Positions 16,958 through 26,633 of a stretch of 34,454 nucleotides of DNA are shown here, piece by piece. Every line of letters starts with the position of its first letter. Positions within the stretch are counted from its first letter, which is position 1. The notes under the pieces were generated by a model. That model searched no databases. It had not been told where the DNA came from and saw only the letters and a program-made list of their open reading frames with translations. The position numbers and the translations under genes were made by a program. The stretch lies in the NCBI GenBank assembly GCA_012719225.1, contig JAAYAT010000046.1, positions 1-34,454 of the forward strand, given 5' to 3'. This DNA is from Verrucomicrobiaceae bacterium. GTDB taxonomy: Bacteria > Verrucomicrobiota > Verrucomicrobiia > Verrucomicrobiales > DEV007.

Positions 16958-19900
16958 TGGAGGGAAAAGGTATCATCCACTGGTTCAGCCGGAACCACGT
17001 CGCGGGGAACCTGCTCATGGTTCTGGTGATGGTCTCCGGCCTGATGACCTGGCCGAAGCTGAAGAAGGAAATCTTTCCCGAGACCTCGATCCATGCGGTG
17101 CTCATCACCGTCCCCTACCCCAACGCCACTCCCGAGGAGGTGGAAAAAGGTATCCTCATCCCCATCGAGGAAGCGATCCAGGATCTCGACGGGATAGACG
17201 CGATCCGCTCGACCGCAGCCCAGGGGATCGGCACGATCACGGTGGAAGCGGAGAGCACCTATGATGTCCGCGACGTCATGGACGACATCAAGAGCCGCGT
17301 CGATGCCATTCAGAATCTCGCCGAGGAAGCGGAGAAAGCGACCCTCTCGGAGTTGCTCATCAAGGCGCAGGTCATGAGTATCGCCGTCTCGGCCGACACC
17401 GACGAGACGACCCTGCGCGAACTCGCCGAGCGGATCCGGACGGGATTGATCACCTTCAAGGGCGGGGAGTCTCGGGTGACCCAGGCGGTTCTCGCCGGCG
17501 TGCGCGACTACGAGATTTCGATCGAGGTCTCCGAGACCACGCTGCGCCAGTATGGCCTCACTTTCGACGAGGTCGCGGCGGCGGTGCGAAGCTCCTCCCT
17601 CGACCTTCCGGGTGGTTCCGTCAGGACGAAAGGTGGCGAGGTCATGATCCGGACCGAGTCCCGCCGCTACACCGCCGAAGAATTTTCCCCCATCACCGTG
17701 ATCACCCGTCCGGACGGCTCTGTCGTCACTCTCGGCGAGATCGCCGTGATTCGCGACGGCTTCGAGGAGGAGGAGATCGAGTCCCGCTTCAACGAGACCC
17801 CCGCCATCCTCATCAATGTCTATCGCGTGGGCAACGAAGACACCATCCAAATCGCGAACACCGTCAAGACCTACGTCTACGATGTCGCCCCCGAGACCCT
17901 GCCCGCAGGCGTTTCTCTCGAGATTTGGAAGGACGACTCCGCCTACCTCTCGGGCCGCCTCGATCTGCTCGCCAAGAACGGGATTTTCGGACTCATCCTC
18001 GTCACCCTGGTCCTCGCCCTGTTTCTCCGGCCCAGTCTGGCGCTCCTCGTTGCCCTCGGGATCCCGGTGTCTTTCGCCGGTGCCATCGCGACGATGCCCT
18101 ACCTGGGCATCTCGCTGAACATGATCTCGCTCTTCGCCTTCATCCTCGTGCTCGGGATCGTCGTGGACGACGCCATCATCGTGGGGGAGAACATCTACCG
18201 CCGCATCCGTGGCGGCGAACATCCGCGCGACGCCGCGCCCCTCGGGACCAAGGAGGTCGGCGTGGTCGTGACCTTCGGGGTTCTCACCACGATGGTGGCC
18301 TTCACCCCCATGCTGGGTCTCAGCGGAGTGAGTGGGAAAATCTGGCCGAACATTCCCCTCGTGGTCATCCCCACCCTGCTCTTCTCGCTCCTCCAGTCGA
18401 AACTCGTCCTCCCCGCGCACCTCGCCCTCCTCAAGCCCGCCAGCGAGAGGAAGGCACCCGGACCCATCCTGCGGTTCCAGCACCGCATTTCACGCGGACT
18501 GGAGCGCTTTGCCGAGGGGGTCTACCGGCCCGTCCTCGCCCGCGCCCTCCACTTCCGCTACCTCGTTCTGACGGGGTTCCTCGTCCTGCTGCTCGTGAGT
18601 TTCACCACGGTGAGTTCGGGCTGGCTCCGCTTCGTCTTTTTCCCCGAAATCGAAACCGACGTGGTCATCGCCAAGGTGAAATTGTCACCCGGGGTCGCCT
18701 ACGAAAAAACCGCTTCGGTGGTCCGGCGGATGGAGGAGAAAGGCGCGGAGCTGGAGCGGTTTTTCCAGGGCCGGGAGGGTCGTCCGATGATTCGCAACAT
18801 GCTCACGAGCATCGGGACACAACCTTTTCTCGAAGATATCTCGGGGATGGGAGGCGGCCCACCCCGATCCTCCAACATCGGCGAAGTCATGATCGAGATG
18901 GTCCCGGCGGCGACCCGCGATTTCACCGCAGCGGAAGTGGTCTCGAAATGGCGCGAACTCGTCGGACCCATCCCCGGTGCCGTGGAGCTGACTTTTTTCT
19001 CCGAATCCGCCGCCGGCGGCAACGCCATCGACCTCGAGTTGGTCGGCGACGATCTCGACAAACTCGAAGCCGCCACCGAAGCCACCAAAGCCGCCCTCGA
19101 GAGTTTCACCGGGGTGATCGACATCAGTGACTCCAACACCGAAGGCAAACGCGAATTGCAGCTGAACATCCGCCCCCGCGGAGAGGCCCTCGGCCTGCGA
19201 CTGGACGATGTCGCCCATCAGGTCCGGCAGGGATTTTATGGAGAAGAAATCCAACGGCTGCAACGGGGAAAAAACGAGGTCAAGGTCTTCGTCCGCTACC
19301 CGAAAGCGGAGCGCAAGTCCATCGCTGACCTGGAGAACATGAAAATCCGCACACCCGATGGTGTCGAGGTGCCGTTTTCCGAAGTCGCGACCGCCACCTT
19401 CGGACGTACCTACGCGGCCATCCAGCGGACCGACCAGCAGCGCGCCATCCGGATCACCGCCGACGTCGACAAGACCATCGGAACCAATGCCAACGAGGTC
19501 GTCGCCGCACTCACCGCCGGCAGTGTCGAGCGCAGCCGGGCGCGGCAGTGGCGGGTCAATATCGCGAACTGGTTCCGTGAGCGCCGCGGGCTCGAGCCTC
19601 TTCCCGAGCCCGAAGCGGGCCCTCTCCTCGAAATCATCCGCCAATATCCCGGCGTTTCCTACAGCTTCGAAGGCGAGCAGAAGGACCAAGCCCAGTCGCT
19701 CGAAGAGATCGGGGAAAAATTTATCCTCGCGTTGCTGGGAATGTACGTCCTCCTGGCCATTCCGCTGCGGTCCTACGTCCAGCCTTTCATCGTCATGTCA
19801 GTGATCCCTTTCGGTCTCGTCGGAGCCATCGCCGGGCACCTCCTGCTGGGGTTCCCTCTAAGCATCATGAGCCTGTGCGGGGTCGTGGCGCTCGCCGGGG

Positions 19901-20238
19901 TGGTGGTGAATGACAGTCTCGTTCTCGTCGATTATGTCAATCGCCGCGTCGCGGACGGCAGATCCCTCTACGAGGCCGCCTGCGAAGCGGGTGCGGCACG
20001 GTTCCGCCCCATTCTGCTCACCTCCTTGACAACCTTTGTCGGGCTCATGCCCATGGTTCTGGAGACGGATATCCAGGCCCGGTTTCTCATTCCCATGGCG
20101 GTCTCCCTGAGTTTCGGGATTCTCTTCGCCACAGTCATCATCCTCCTCCTGGTGCCCTGCATCTACCTGATGCTCGACGATCTCGGCGCTCGTTGGCGGT
20201 TCTCCCGGAAGTCGCCCGGAAAGGCCACCACCGATTGA
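16957..20238 (+). CDS. RND efflux permease (AcrB/HAE1-like)
   Basis: TGATG overlap with the adaptor; N-terminal TM1 and TVPYPNATPEEVEKGILIPIEEAI; TM4 LGIVVDDAIIVGENIYRR; about 1093 aa. Confidence 0.93.
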   Translation: MEGKGIIHWFSRNHVAGNLLMVLVMVSGLMTWPKLKKEIFPETSIHAVLITVPYPNATPEEVEKGILIPIEEAIQDLDGIDAIRSTAAQGIGTITVEAESTYDVRDVMDDIKSRVDAIQNLAEEAEKATLSELLIKAQVMSIAVSADTDETTLRELAERIRTGLITFKGGESRVTQAVLAGVRDYEISIEVSETTLRQYGLTFDEVAAAVRSSSLDLPGGSVRTKGGEVMIRTESRRYTAEEFSPITVITRPDGSVVTLGEIAVIRDGFEEEEIESRFNETPAILINVYRVGNEDTIQIANTVKTYVYDVAPETLPAGVSLEIWKDDSAYLSGRLDLLAKNGIFGLILVTLVLALFLRPSLALLVALGIPVSFAGAIATMPYLGISLNMISLFAFILVLGIVVDDAIIVGENIYRRIRGGEHPRDAAPLGTKEVGVVVTFGVLTTMVAFTPMLGLSGVSGKIWPNIPLVVIPTLLFSLLQSKLVLPAHLALLKPASERKAPGPILRFQHRISRGLERFAEGVYRPVLARALHFRYLVLTGFLVLLLVSFTTVSSGWLRFVFFPEIETDVVIAKVKLSPGVAYEKTASVVRRMEEKGAELERFFQGREGRPMIRNMLTSIGTQPFLEDISGMGGGPPRSSNIGEVMIEMVPAATRDFTAAEVVSKWRELVGPIPGAVELTFFSESAAGGNAIDLELVGDDLDKLEAATEATKAALESFTGVIDISDSNTEGKRELQLNIRPRGEALGLRLDDVAHQVRQGFYGEEIQRLQRGKNEVKVFVRYPKAERKSIADLENMKIRTPDGVEVPFSEVATATFGRTYAAIQRTDQQRAIRITADVDKTIGTNANEVVAALTAGSVERSRARQWRVNIANWFRERRGLEPLPEPEAGPLLEIIRQYPGVSYSFEGEQKDQAQSLEEIGEKFILALLGMYVLLAIPLRSYVQPFIVMSVIPFGLVGAIAGHLLLGFPLSIMSLCGVVALAGVVVNDSLVLVDYVNRRVADGRSLYEAACEAGAARFRPILLTSLTTFVGLMPMVLETDIQARFLIPMAVSLSFGILFATVIILLLVPCIYLMLDDLGARWRFSRKSPGKATTD

Positions 20239-20269
20239 CCGAGCACAAACGGGAACATTTCATAAGCGT

Positions 20270-20298
20270 TTGTCATTTCTTCCGTCGGGTCGGATACT
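20270..20298 (+). promoter_or_regulatory. Sigma70-like promoter candidate for sulP-like gene
   Basis: TTGTCA (20270-20275), 17-bp spacer, GATACT (20293-20298); the -10 ends 9 bp before ATG at 20308. Confidence 0.35.
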
Positions 20299-20307
20299 AC
20301 AGCGAAC

Positions 20308-22131
20308 ATGAGACGATTCCGCTGGCTGATACGACGACTCCTGGGGGGTGCCCGGGAGTTCGTCAGGGAGAATTCGATCGATCCCCTCCCCATCCGCCGC
20401 GGGTTTCGCGGCTACCGGGCCTCGCACCTACGCGCCGACGCGGCGGCGGGATTGAACGTCGCCCTGCTCGCCTTCCCCCAGGGCATGGCCTACGCCGCCA
20501 TCGCCGGTCTCCCCATCAAATACGGATTGGTCACCGGAGCGGTCGCCGCCATCGTCGCGCCTCTCTTCGCCGGATCGAGACATACCATCCTCGGACCGAC
20601 CAACGCGACGGCTTTCATGCTCTTCGCCAGCCTGGCCTCTTTCGCCGCTCCAGAGAGGCTTTTTTATCTCCCGCTCCTCGTCCTTTTCATCGGAGTCCTC
20701 CTCGTCATCGGAGCTTTTTTCCGGGTCGCGGAACTGGTCCAGTACGTGAGCCGCTCGGTGGTGGTCGGCTACATCACCGCGGCGGCGGTGCTCATCATCG
20801 CCAACCAACTCGCCCATCTCCTCGGAATCCAGATGCCCGAGGGCGTCTCGGGGGAAACGAAAACCTTCTTCACCATCCTGCAGGGCACGTTCTCGGCGAT
20901 CGACACGATGCGATGGGAGGCCGTCGCCCTCGCGGCGGGGACCTTCGTCCTCTGGCATTTTCTCCACCGCCGCCTCCCCCGCCTCCCTGTCTTCGCGATC
21001 ACTCTGGTCGCCATGTCAGGACTCCACGGACTGCTCCGGCACCACGCGGGATGGGATCTCGCCACCTTCGCTTCCTTCTCCATCGCCGATCTCGCCCCGC
21101 AGTGGCCGCAGATCAGCTCGCGGGGATTTTTCGCCGATGTCAGCCGTCTCATCGGGATCGCTTTTTCCATCGCCTTCCTCGCCGCGCTGGAAAACTCCGT
21201 CATGTCCAAGTCCCTCGCCAGCCGGGTCGGCGGACGCCCCGATGTCAATCAGGACATGCTCAGCGTCGGCATCGCCAACATCGCCTCGTCCGTCACCGGC
21301 GGCATGCCCGCCTCCGGTTCCCTGACCCGCTCGGCGCTGAACTTCAGCAGCGGATCGGCCTCCCGGCTCTCCAGCATCATCAGCGGGCTGCTCTGTCTCG
21401 GCGGACTCCTCGTCCTCGGCGACTTCATGGATCACGTGCCGAAGTGCGTCATCGCGACGCTCGTCGTCTGCATCGCCACCTCGGTGATCAACCGCCACCA
21501 CATCCGCATCTCCCTCTACGCCACGTCGGAGGACGCCGCCGTGCTCATCACGACCTTCCTCAGCGCCCTCGTCATGCCGCTGAACATCGCGATTTTCCTG
21601 GGGGTCGGCATTTCCATCGTCCTCTATCTCCGCGCCGCCAGCCAGCCATATCTGACGGAGTACGAATTCTCCGAAGAGGGGGAGCTGCGCGAGGCCGGGG
21701 AGAAACGCGCCCGCCCCATTCCCGCGATTTCCATCGTTCACGTGGAGGGCGATCTGTTCTTCGGCGCGGCCGAACTGTTCCGCACCCAGATCCAGAAAAC
21801 CTCTCTCGATCCCGATCTCCGGGTGATCATCCTGCGCCTCAAGAACGCCCGCCATCTCGACGCCACCAGCGTGGTCGCCCTCGAGGAGATGGTCCATTTT
21901 CTCCGCAAGCTCGATCGCCACGTCATCATCAGCGGCGCGACCAAGGATGTCTACCGCGTGCTCCGGAACGCCGGGTCGGTCGAGGTCATCGGACGCCGCA
22001 ATATTTTCCTGAACCACCCGCGCAATCCGAACCTCTCGACCCGAAACGCCCTGATCCGGGCACAGGAGTTGCTTGGCACGACGGAAGCGGATATACGCAT
22101 CTTTTACGATCCCAATTCCAAGAAAAAATAG
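20308..22131 (+). CDS. SulP family anion transporter with STAS domain
   Basis: AAAGLNVALLAFPQGMAYAAIAGLPIKYGLVTGAVAAIVAPLFAGSRHTILGPTNATA; C-terminal STAS with HLDATSVVALEEMV. Confidence 0.93.
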   Translation: MRRFRWLIRRLLGGAREFVRENSIDPLPIRRGFRGYRASHLRADAAAGLNVALLAFPQGMAYAAIAGLPIKYGLVTGAVAAIVAPLFAGSRHTILGPTNATAFMLFASLASFAAPERLFYLPLLVLFIGVLLVIGAFFRVAELVQYVSRSVVVGYITAAAVLIIANQLAHLLGIQMPEGVSGETKTFFTILQGTFSAIDTMRWEAVALAAGTFVLWHFLHRRLPRLPVFAITLVAMSGLHGLLRHHAGWDLATFASFSIADLAPQWPQISSRGFFADVSRLIGIAFSIAFLAALENSVMSKSLASRVGGRPDVNQDMLSVGIANIASSVTGGMPASGSLTRSALNFSSGSASRLSSIISGLLCLGGLLVLGDFMDHVPKCVIATLVVCIATSVINRHHIRISLYATSEDAAVLITTFLSALVMPLNIAIFLGVGISIVLYLRAASQPYLTEYEFSEEGELREAGEKRARPIPAISIVHVEGDLFFGAAELFRTQIQKTSLDPDLRVIILRLKNARHLDATSVVALEEMVHFLRKLDRHVIISGATKDVYRVLRNAGSVEVIGRRNIFLNHPRNPNLSTRNALIRAQELLGTTEADIRIFYDPNSKKK

Positions 22132-22221
22132 ATGCCCTCCCGGCGGAATGTGTTCTCCTTACCCCAGCCCGCCACACTCCCGACGCCCCCGAGTTCCGCC
22201 CCGTCCGATCGAATCCTTGCA

Positions 22222-23373
22222 ATGACCCGCCCCACCGCCTTCGTTCCCCCGCCCCGTCGCAGACCCCACAGGCGCCTTTTTCCCGCTCTTTGCCTTCTCG
22301 CGCTGTCCGGCGCGACTTCGTCCGCCCTCGCCGCCGAGGCCCCCGCGCGGGTCCTCACGGTGCGGGCCGAAAAGGCCGAAGGGCTCCTCCAGACCGTCTC
22401 CCTCACCGGAACCGTGACCGCACGACGCGAGGCGAGGCTTTCTTCCCGCGCCACCGGTCTGGTCATGGAAATGCGTGTCGAGGAAGGGCACCTCGTTGAA
22501 AAGGGGGATGTCCTCATGACCCTAGACACCGATCTCGCGGAAATCAGCCTCGAAGAAATTCGGGCGGAGATCGCCCGCAGCCGCATCCAGCTCGAGGAGG
22601 CCAAGCGGCAGGAGGAGGAAGTCCGCGAACTCGCCAAGACCGGTGGCTTCCCCAAATCCGAGGCCGAGAGCCGCAAGTCCGCGGTCCTCGTCGGCGAAGC
22701 CACTTTGCAGCAACTCCTCGTCCGCGAACGCGAGCAGGTCGAGCGGATCGCGAGACACCGCTTGGTCGCGCCTTTCAGCGGAGTAATCAGCCGCAAACTC
22801 ACCGAAGAAGGCGAATGGGTCCCCACCGGCACTCCGGTCCTCGAACTCGTCGAAACTGAAAAACCCCGTTTCGATCTCCAGGTGCCGCAGGAATTCCTCA
22901 CCCGTGTCTCCGACGCGGAGAAAGTCGTCGTCCGGCTCGACGCACATCCCGACATCCCTCTCGAGGCCCATATCGCCACGATGGTCCCGGTCAAGGACGA
23001 GGTCTCGCGCACCTTCCTCACCCGTCTCGAATTCGACGGCGAGAAAGCCCTCGCCGCACCCGGCATGTCGGGAACGGCGGAGATCTTTTTCCGCCCCCGC
23101 GACGGCGAGACGGTCCGGATTCCGCGCGATGCGGTGGTGCGCTATCCCGACGGAAAGATCAAAGTCTGGGTGGTCTCCCGGAACGGGGAAGAGGCCCTGG
23201 TGCGATCGCGCGACATCGAGACGGGAAGCTCCCTCGGAGAGTTCACCGAAGTGCTCTCCGGTTTGGAGGGCGGGGAACAGATCGTGCTGAAGGGCAACGA
23301 AACCCTCCGCGAGGATCAGGCCGTCACCCCCGCCGAAGCCACCGGGGAGAAAGTGTCCACGACGACGCCCTGA
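22222..23373 (+). CDS. RND efflux periplasmic adaptor (MFP)
   Basis: Internal ATG at 22222 gives a signal peptide (LFPALCLLALSGATSSALAAEAPA); ETVSLTGTVTARREARLSSRATGLVMEMRVEEGHLVEKGDVLMTLD; ORF open from 22132. Confidence 0.88.
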   Translation: MTRPTAFVPPPRRRPHRRLFPALCLLALSGATSSALAAEAPARVLTVRAEKAEGLLQTVSLTGTVTARREARLSSRATGLVMEMRVEEGHLVEKGDVLMTLDTDLAEISLEEIRAEIARSRIQLEEAKRQEEEVRELAKTGGFPKSEAESRKSAVLVGEATLQQLLVREREQVERIARHRLVAPFSGVISRKLTEEGEWVPTGTPVLELVETEKPRFDLQVPQEFLTRVSDAEKVVVRLDAHPDIPLEAHIATMVPVKDEVSRTFLTRLEFDGEKALAAPGMSGTAEIFFRPRDGETVRIPRDAVVRYPDGKIKVWVVSRNGEEALVRSRDIETGSSLGEFTEVLSGLEGGEQIVLKGNETLREDQAVTPAEATGEKVSTTTP

Positions 23374-23378
23374 GCGAT

Positions 23379-26300
23379 ATGATGGACCATATCCTCAAAA
23401 ACGGCATTCTCGTGACGGTTCTCGTCGCGATGATCCTGCTCCTCGGGATCGTGGCGGCGACGCGGGTCCCCGTGCAGATGATCCCGGATCTCGACACCCG
23501 CATTATCTCCATCAACACCCGTTGGCCCGGCGCGACCCCGCAGGACATCGAAAAGGAGATTCTCATCGAGCAGGAGGAATACCTCCGCGGCATCCCCAAT
23601 ATCAAACGCCTCACCGCCCTCGCCTCGACCGGCCGGGCCGAGGTCGAACTGGAGTTTCCCTTCGGAGTGGATGCCAACGAAGCTCTCCTCGAAGTGAACA
23701 ACGCTCTCAGCCAGGTCCCTTCCTACCCCGAGAACGTCGACGAACCCGTCCTCAGCAGCGATTCTTTTTCCTACAATCCCTTCCTCTCCTTCCGCATCGT
23801 TCCGCTGCCGGGCAATCCGCAAAATCACGAGATCAACATGCTCCTCGACTACGTCGATGACAACATCCGCCCGGCTCTCGAACGCATCGAGGGCGTCTCG
23901 CAAGTCCGTCTCGGGGGCGGCGCGGAGCGCCAGATCCGCATCCAGGTGGACGCCGCCAAACTGGCCGAACGCGACCTCTCCCTCACCCAGGTCCGGGAAG
24001 CGATCCGCGCCCGCAACATCGACATCTCCGCCGGCGATCTCGACAGCGGCAAGCGACGCTACCTCATCCGCACGGTGGGACGCTTCCGCTCTCTCGACGA
24101 ACTCGACGATCTCATCCTCGTGCGCCGGGGGGATTCCGTGACGCGACTGGGCGACGTCGCCGCGATCACCCTCGAGCACGCCGAGTTGCGCAACCTCTCC
24201 TTCTCCGACGGCGACGCCAACATCCGGGTGAGCCTGATCCGCCAAACCGGCTCCAATGTCATTTCCATCAAGGAGGCCGCCCTCCCCGTGGTGGAACGCC
24301 TCAACGAGGATCTCCTCCATCCGGCCGGACTGAAAATGGAGGTCAGCAACGACGACGTCCGCTACGTGGAAAACTCGGTCCGGAACGTCGTTCAGAATAT
24401 CCTCATCGGCGTGCTCCTCACGACCTTCGTGATGTTCCTTTTTCTGCGCTCGGCTTCGACGACCTTCATCGCCATGTCGGGCATGCCTCTCTGTATCGTT
24501 GCGGGCTTCATCGGATTGCTCCTCCTCGACCGCACCATCAACGTCATCTCCCTCGCCGGGATCGCCTTTGCCATCGGCATGACTGTGGACAACACCATCG
24601 TTGTCCTCGAGAGCATCGAAATCCAGCGGCAAAAGGGCAAAAGCCGCTTCGAAGCCGCCCGCGACGGGACCCTGGCGGTCTGGAGCGCCGTCCTCTCCGG
24701 CACCATGACCACGGTTCTGATCTTTTTGCCACTACTCTTTGTAAAAGAAGAAGCGGGACAGCTTTTTTCCGATATTGGCATCGCCATTTCCGCCTCCATT
24801 CTCGTCTCCATGCTGGTCGCCATCACCGTCGTCCCGGTGGCCTACGCCAATCTGCCCCGCTGGCTCAGACCACGCCAACCGCACATCCTCAAGCCGCCCC
24901 GGCTCCTCGTCCCCCTCACCTGGATTCTCTCCACGGCACCGCGTCGGTTCGCCTGCCTGGTCCTCACCTTCCTCTCGACGGTCGCGATTTTCACCTATTT
25001 CGTGCCGCCCGCGGAGTATCTGCCCGAAGGCGAGGAAGCCAAGGCCTTTTCCACGATGATCGCGCCGCCCGGCTACAGCCTGCCGGAGATGGAACGCATC
25101 GCCCTCGAATTGCAGGCGGAAATGCTGCCCGCCTTGGAGGAGGACCATCCGCCCCTGGAATCGGGCGAGTCGCCCATTCCCGCCCTCAGCCGCATCACTT
25201 TCATCGTCGAACCCGAGTCGATGCGGGTCATCACCGTGACCCGCGATCCGAAACACATCGACCTTTTCATGGACCTCATGACGGAGCGGTTCCGCTCCTA
25301 CCCGGGGATGCGGGCCTTCTCCACGCGGGGCTCCATCATCTCCAGCAACGACGGCGGCACCCGCGCCGTGGCCCTCGACATCAGCGGTCCCGAACTCCCC
25401 GAGATCTACGCCACAGCCCGCGAGATCTACCGACTCGCCGAACTGGAAATCGAAGACGCCCAGATCAATTCGGTGCCCTCCTCCCTGACCCTCGGACAGC
25501 CGCTACTCGAGATCCGTCCGCACTGGGAGAGACTGGAGGAACTCGGATTCCGGGCGAGGGATTTCGGATTCGCCGCCGCCGCGCTCAGCGACGGGGCCTT
25601 CGTCGATGAATTCTACCTCAACGACGACAAGATCGACATCTTCCTCTTCAGCCAGGCCGCCGACCGGCAGGCGCTCGACAAACTCGAGAGCCTCCCCATC
25701 TACACCCCGCAGGGAACCGTGATGCCCCTCGGTGCCCTCGCCACCATCACCGAGACCGTCGACACCGCCGAGATCCGCCGCATCGACGGAAAGCGCACCG
25801 TGACCCTCTACGTCATCGCCCCGCGCTCCGTCCCGCTCGAAACCGCCGTCAACACGATACGGGAAAATATCGTGATCCCCCTCCGCCAGGGCGGAGAGCT
25901 GCCTCCGGGAGTGGGCATCGACATCAGCGGCGCCAGCGACCAGCTCGACGCCACCCGCAAATCACTCGGACAGAACATGTGGATCGCAGTCCTGCTCTGC
26001 TACCTGCAACTGGTCATCATCTACCGCCACTGGGGACACCCTTTCCTCATCCTCCTGACCGTGCCTCTCGGCATCAGCGGGGGCATCATAGGACTCTGGC
26101 TGCTCAACAAAATCGGGGCCTGGCTCCCTCTCTTCGGACTCGCCCCCATCAGCCAGCCTTTCGACATGATCACTATGCTGGGTTTGCTCATCCTCCTCGG
26201 CACCGCCGTGAACAACCCCATTCTCATCGTCGAGCGCGCCGTGGAGAACTGGAAAACACACCGGCTCCCCGTCTTCGACGCCGTCCGCGATGCGATGGCC

Positions 26301-26519
26301 TCCCGCCTGCGCCCCATTCTCATGACCACCTCCACCACCGTGATGGGGCTCTCACCGCTCGTCTTCCTCCCGGGGGACGGGACCGAACTCTACCGCGGCC
26401 TCGGAGCCATCGTGCTTTTCGGCCTCGGCTTCACCGCCCTCATCACCCTGACATTTCTACCATCCCTGCTCATCCTCGTTCTGAATCTGACCGACCGCTT
26501 CCTCCCCCATCGCGAGTGA
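23379..26519 (+). CDS. RND efflux permease
   Basis: MDHILKNGILVTVLVAMILLLGIVAATRVPVQMIPDLDTRIISINTRWPGATPQDIEKEI; TM4 IAFAIGMTVDNTIVVLESIE; 1046 aa. Confidence 0.93.
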   Translation: MMDHILKNGILVTVLVAMILLLGIVAATRVPVQMIPDLDTRIISINTRWPGATPQDIEKEILIEQEEYLRGIPNIKRLTALASTGRAEVELEFPFGVDANEALLEVNNALSQVPSYPENVDEPVLSSDSFSYNPFLSFRIVPLPGNPQNHEINMLLDYVDDNIRPALERIEGVSQVRLGGGAERQIRIQVDAAKLAERDLSLTQVREAIRARNIDISAGDLDSGKRRYLIRTVGRFRSLDELDDLILVRRGDSVTRLGDVAAITLEHAELRNLSFSDGDANIRVSLIRQTGSNVISIKEAALPVVERLNEDLLHPAGLKMEVSNDDVRYVENSVRNVVQNILIGVLLTTFVMFLFLRSASTTFIAMSGMPLCIVAGFIGLLLLDRTINVISLAGIAFAIGMTVDNTIVVLESIEIQRQKGKSRFEAARDGTLAVWSAVLSGTMTTVLIFLPLLFVKEEAGQLFSDIGIAISASILVSMLVAITVVPVAYANLPRWLRPRQPHILKPPRLLVPLTWILSTAPRRFACLVLTFLSTVAIFTYFVPPAEYLPEGEEAKAFSTMIAPPGYSLPEMERIALELQAEMLPALEEDHPPLESGESPIPALSRITFIVEPESMRVITVTRDPKHIDLFMDLMTERFRSYPGMRAFSTRGSIISSNDGGTRAVALDISGPELPEIYATAREIYRLAELEIEDAQINSVPSSLTLGQPLLEIRPHWERLEELGFRARDFGFAAAALSDGAFVDEFYLNDDKIDIFLFSQAADRQALDKLESLPIYTPQGTVMPLGALATITETVDTAEIRRIDGKRTVTLYVIAPRSVPLETAVNTIRENIVIPLRQGGELPPGVGIDISGASDQLDATRKSLGQNMWIAVLLCYLQLVIIYRHWGHPFLILLTVPLGISGGIIGLWLLNKIGAWLPLFGLAPISQPFDMITMLGLLILLGTAVNNPILIVERAVENWKTHRLPVFDAVRDAMASRLRPILMTTSTTVMGLSPLVFLPGDGTELYRGLGAIVLFGLGFTALITLTFLPSLLILVLNLTDRFLPHRE

Positions 26520-26633
26520 AGCGCCTCCGCCGGGGCCGGGTCGGCGGCCCGGAACAGCGGGACTCATTCGCCGTTGCACAAGGCCGGTTCCGCTGGCTTA
26601 TTCCCAGCCTGCTCAAGTGAGCGCAAATTCCCC

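Noticed and set aside
20193-22499. 768-aa plus-strand ORF overlapping sulP in another frame
   Set aside because: Arg/Pro/His-rich out-of-frame translation; the sulP frame has clear transporter and STAS motifs.
26520-26633. Short GC hairpins (CCGGG/CCCGG) and a TTGCAC...TTATTC promoter-like pair before dnaJ
   Set aside because: Arms too short and hexamers too weak to support a call.
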